A DNA stretch of 64,000 nt from Haladaptatus pallidirubidus (GTDB lineage: Archaea > Halobacteriota > Halobacteria > Halobacteriales > Haladaptataceae), in NCBI RefSeq assembly GCF_020700235.1, contig NZ_CP085301.1, positions 496,001 to 560,000 of the forward strand. The letters are read 5' to 3'. The position numbers were made by a program, and so were the translations under genes. This document shows positions 63,305 through 64,000 of the stretch, piece by piece (position 1 is the stretch's first letter; each line of letters starts with the position of its first letter). The notes under the pieces were generated by a model. The model searched no databases. It was not told the origin of the DNA and saw only the letters and a program-made list of their open reading frames with translations.

Positions 63305-63682
63305 CTAACTGGCGTCCAGTCCGGCAATCAGGGCGTCGACGGCGCGTTTGACGTGCGCGCCCTGCTCCACGAATATCAGAACGCGGGGCGGCTCAACCGC
63401 TTTCGGTCGAACCAGCAGATCTGCTTCGCGGGCGGTTCTCTCGGCCGATTCGATGCCGTCGGTGAGTTCCATCCGAATCCGATCGGGGTGAACGAACACG
63501 CTCGCCACCCGTTCGCCATTCCGTTCGACTTCGTAAGCCAGCGTCCCGTCTTCGGTCGGTTCCGCGTCGCGGTTCGCGTTCACCACGGCGAGCGAATCGA
63601 GCGGCGGGTCTTCGCGCCCGTCGAGTTCGGAGGAGAGGAGTTGTGCGATGCGCACGCCGTCGGTGGTTCTGTCCTCGACCAT
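63305..63682 (-). CDS. Conserved haloarchaeal protein, unknown
   Basis: The 125-residue soluble protein starts MVEDRTTDGVRIAQLLSSEL and has a beta-rich middle (GTLAYEVERNGERVASVFVH) and a charged C-terminal part (PPRVLIFVEQGAHVKRAVDA). It is convergent with the HAD gene and shares the DUF2240 gene direction. No family is recognised. Confidence 0.65.
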   Translation of the reverse strand: MVEDRTTDGVRIAQLLSSELDGREDPPLDSLAVVNANRDAEPTEDGTLAYEVERNGERVASVFVHPDRIRMELTDGIESAERTAREADLLVRPKAVEPPRVLIFVEQGAHVKRAVDALIAGLDAS

Positions 63683-63707
63683 ATCCGGCTTTGGCGAAGC
63701 GCGGGTT

Positions 63708-64000
63708 TACGCTTTGAGATCTTCGAGTGCTTCGTCCGCCTCGCTGCTCACGTCGATACCGTTCCGGCGCGCGTAGACGATTGCGGCGGCTTCGACCGAA
63801 ATGCCCGCGTCCTGTTGTAGCTCGTTGATTTCCGCGACCGCGGTCTGTTTGGTCGTCCCGTGTGCGACCAGTTTATCCAGCACCTTCTCGAACGTCGATT
63901 GCTCCTGTAACAGGCTCTCCTCCGGTTGGAACTCGTCGGGAATCTCGATGTCGGTGGGGTCGAACTCCGCGACGAGCGTTTCGTCCTCCCGCGAGAGGAG
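63708..64000 (-). CDS. DUF2240-family protein, C-terminal part (gene leaves the window)
   Basis: The final 97 codons run from the right edge to a TAA at 63708-63710. They read LLSREDETLVAEFDPTDIEI, FQPEESLLQEQSTFEKVLDK and GISVEAAAIVYARRNGIDVS, matching the C-terminal half of archaeal DUF2240 proteins. The N-terminus lies beyond the window. The function is unknown. Confidence 0.75.

Overview
This window is a chromosomal segment of a halophilic archaeon (class Halobacteria). The evidence is high GC with strong third-position GC, very acidic proteins (acidic tails on uS3, uL15 and eL32), archaeal ribosomal gene order, TFS, Cbf5, an archaeal Ser-His-Asp signal peptidase, a PGF-CTERM surface protein and Tat signals. 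A Haladaptatus-like genus is my guess and is not proven by the sequence. Many genes are leaderless or have TATA-like boxes about 27 nt upstream.

Layout. 0-5.4 kb: a zinc-ribbon coiled-coil protein (cut by the window edge), a Cys-rich protein, DedA, transcription factor S, PEP carboxylase and a Tat-secreted protein. 5.4-14 kb: a ZIP metal transporter, a DUF2071 protein, a methyltransferase-like protein, a glycosyltransferase, beta-RFAP synthase, a KaiC-like protein lacking the Walker A lysine, a BKACE gene remnant, tRNA-Pro(GGG), an M14-like deacylase and a Tat lipoprotein candidate. 14-18.1 kb: cbf5, cmk, EMC3-like and adk on the minus strand, interrupted by a SHOCT gene and a large intergenic inverted repeat. 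18.2-36.6 kb: accessory genes. These include two APC permease-universal stress protein (USP) fusions around trkH/trkA, a stand-alone USP with an in-frame TGA, a second intergenic inverted repeat, a signal peptidase, a GYD protein, a 5-formyl-THF cyclo-ligase-like protein, a NosD-like surface protein, an AI-2E-type permease and a type IIG-like methylase with a 70-bp tandem duplication at its 3' end.

36.7-51.2 kb: the full S10-spc ribosomal superoperon on the minus strand. It runs from a SPOUT-type RNA methyltransferase through uL3, uL4, uL23, uL2, uS19, uL22, uS3, uL29, Rnp1, uS17, uL14, uL24, eS4, uL5, uS14, uS8, uL6, eL32, eL19, uL18, uS5, uL30 and uL15 to SecY. 51.4-51.9 kb: two identical tRNA-Gly(GCC) genes in a 115-bp direct repeat. 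52-54.4 kb: an esterase and a decaying stretch with a frameshifted dps gene, an intact MTH1187-family gene and a TrkH C-terminal remnant. 54.4-64 kb: Mch with a translationally coupled unknown protein, small membrane proteins, a GTPBP1-like GTPase, an Mrr/DUF4352 gene split at a poly-A tract, a PGF-CTERM protein, a membrane J-protein, a HIT zinc finger, PyrF, a HAD phosphatase and the end of a DUF2240 gene.

Themes: translation and secretion (S10-spc operon, SecY, adk/EMC3/cmk/cbf5); osmotic and K+ homeostasis (Trk plus APC-USP); one-carbon chemistry (beta-RFAP synthase, Mch, formyl-THF cyclo-ligase); and an unusual number of broken genes (USP, dps, trkH remnant, BKACE remnant, Mrr-DUF4352). 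The broken genes mean either recent gene decay or residual indel errors. I found no CRISPR array, rRNA operon, transposase or prophage, and no clear multi-gene novel system. The best leads are the inverted intergenic repeat family, the methylase with a degenerate nuclease-like N-terminus, and the mch-linked unknown protein.
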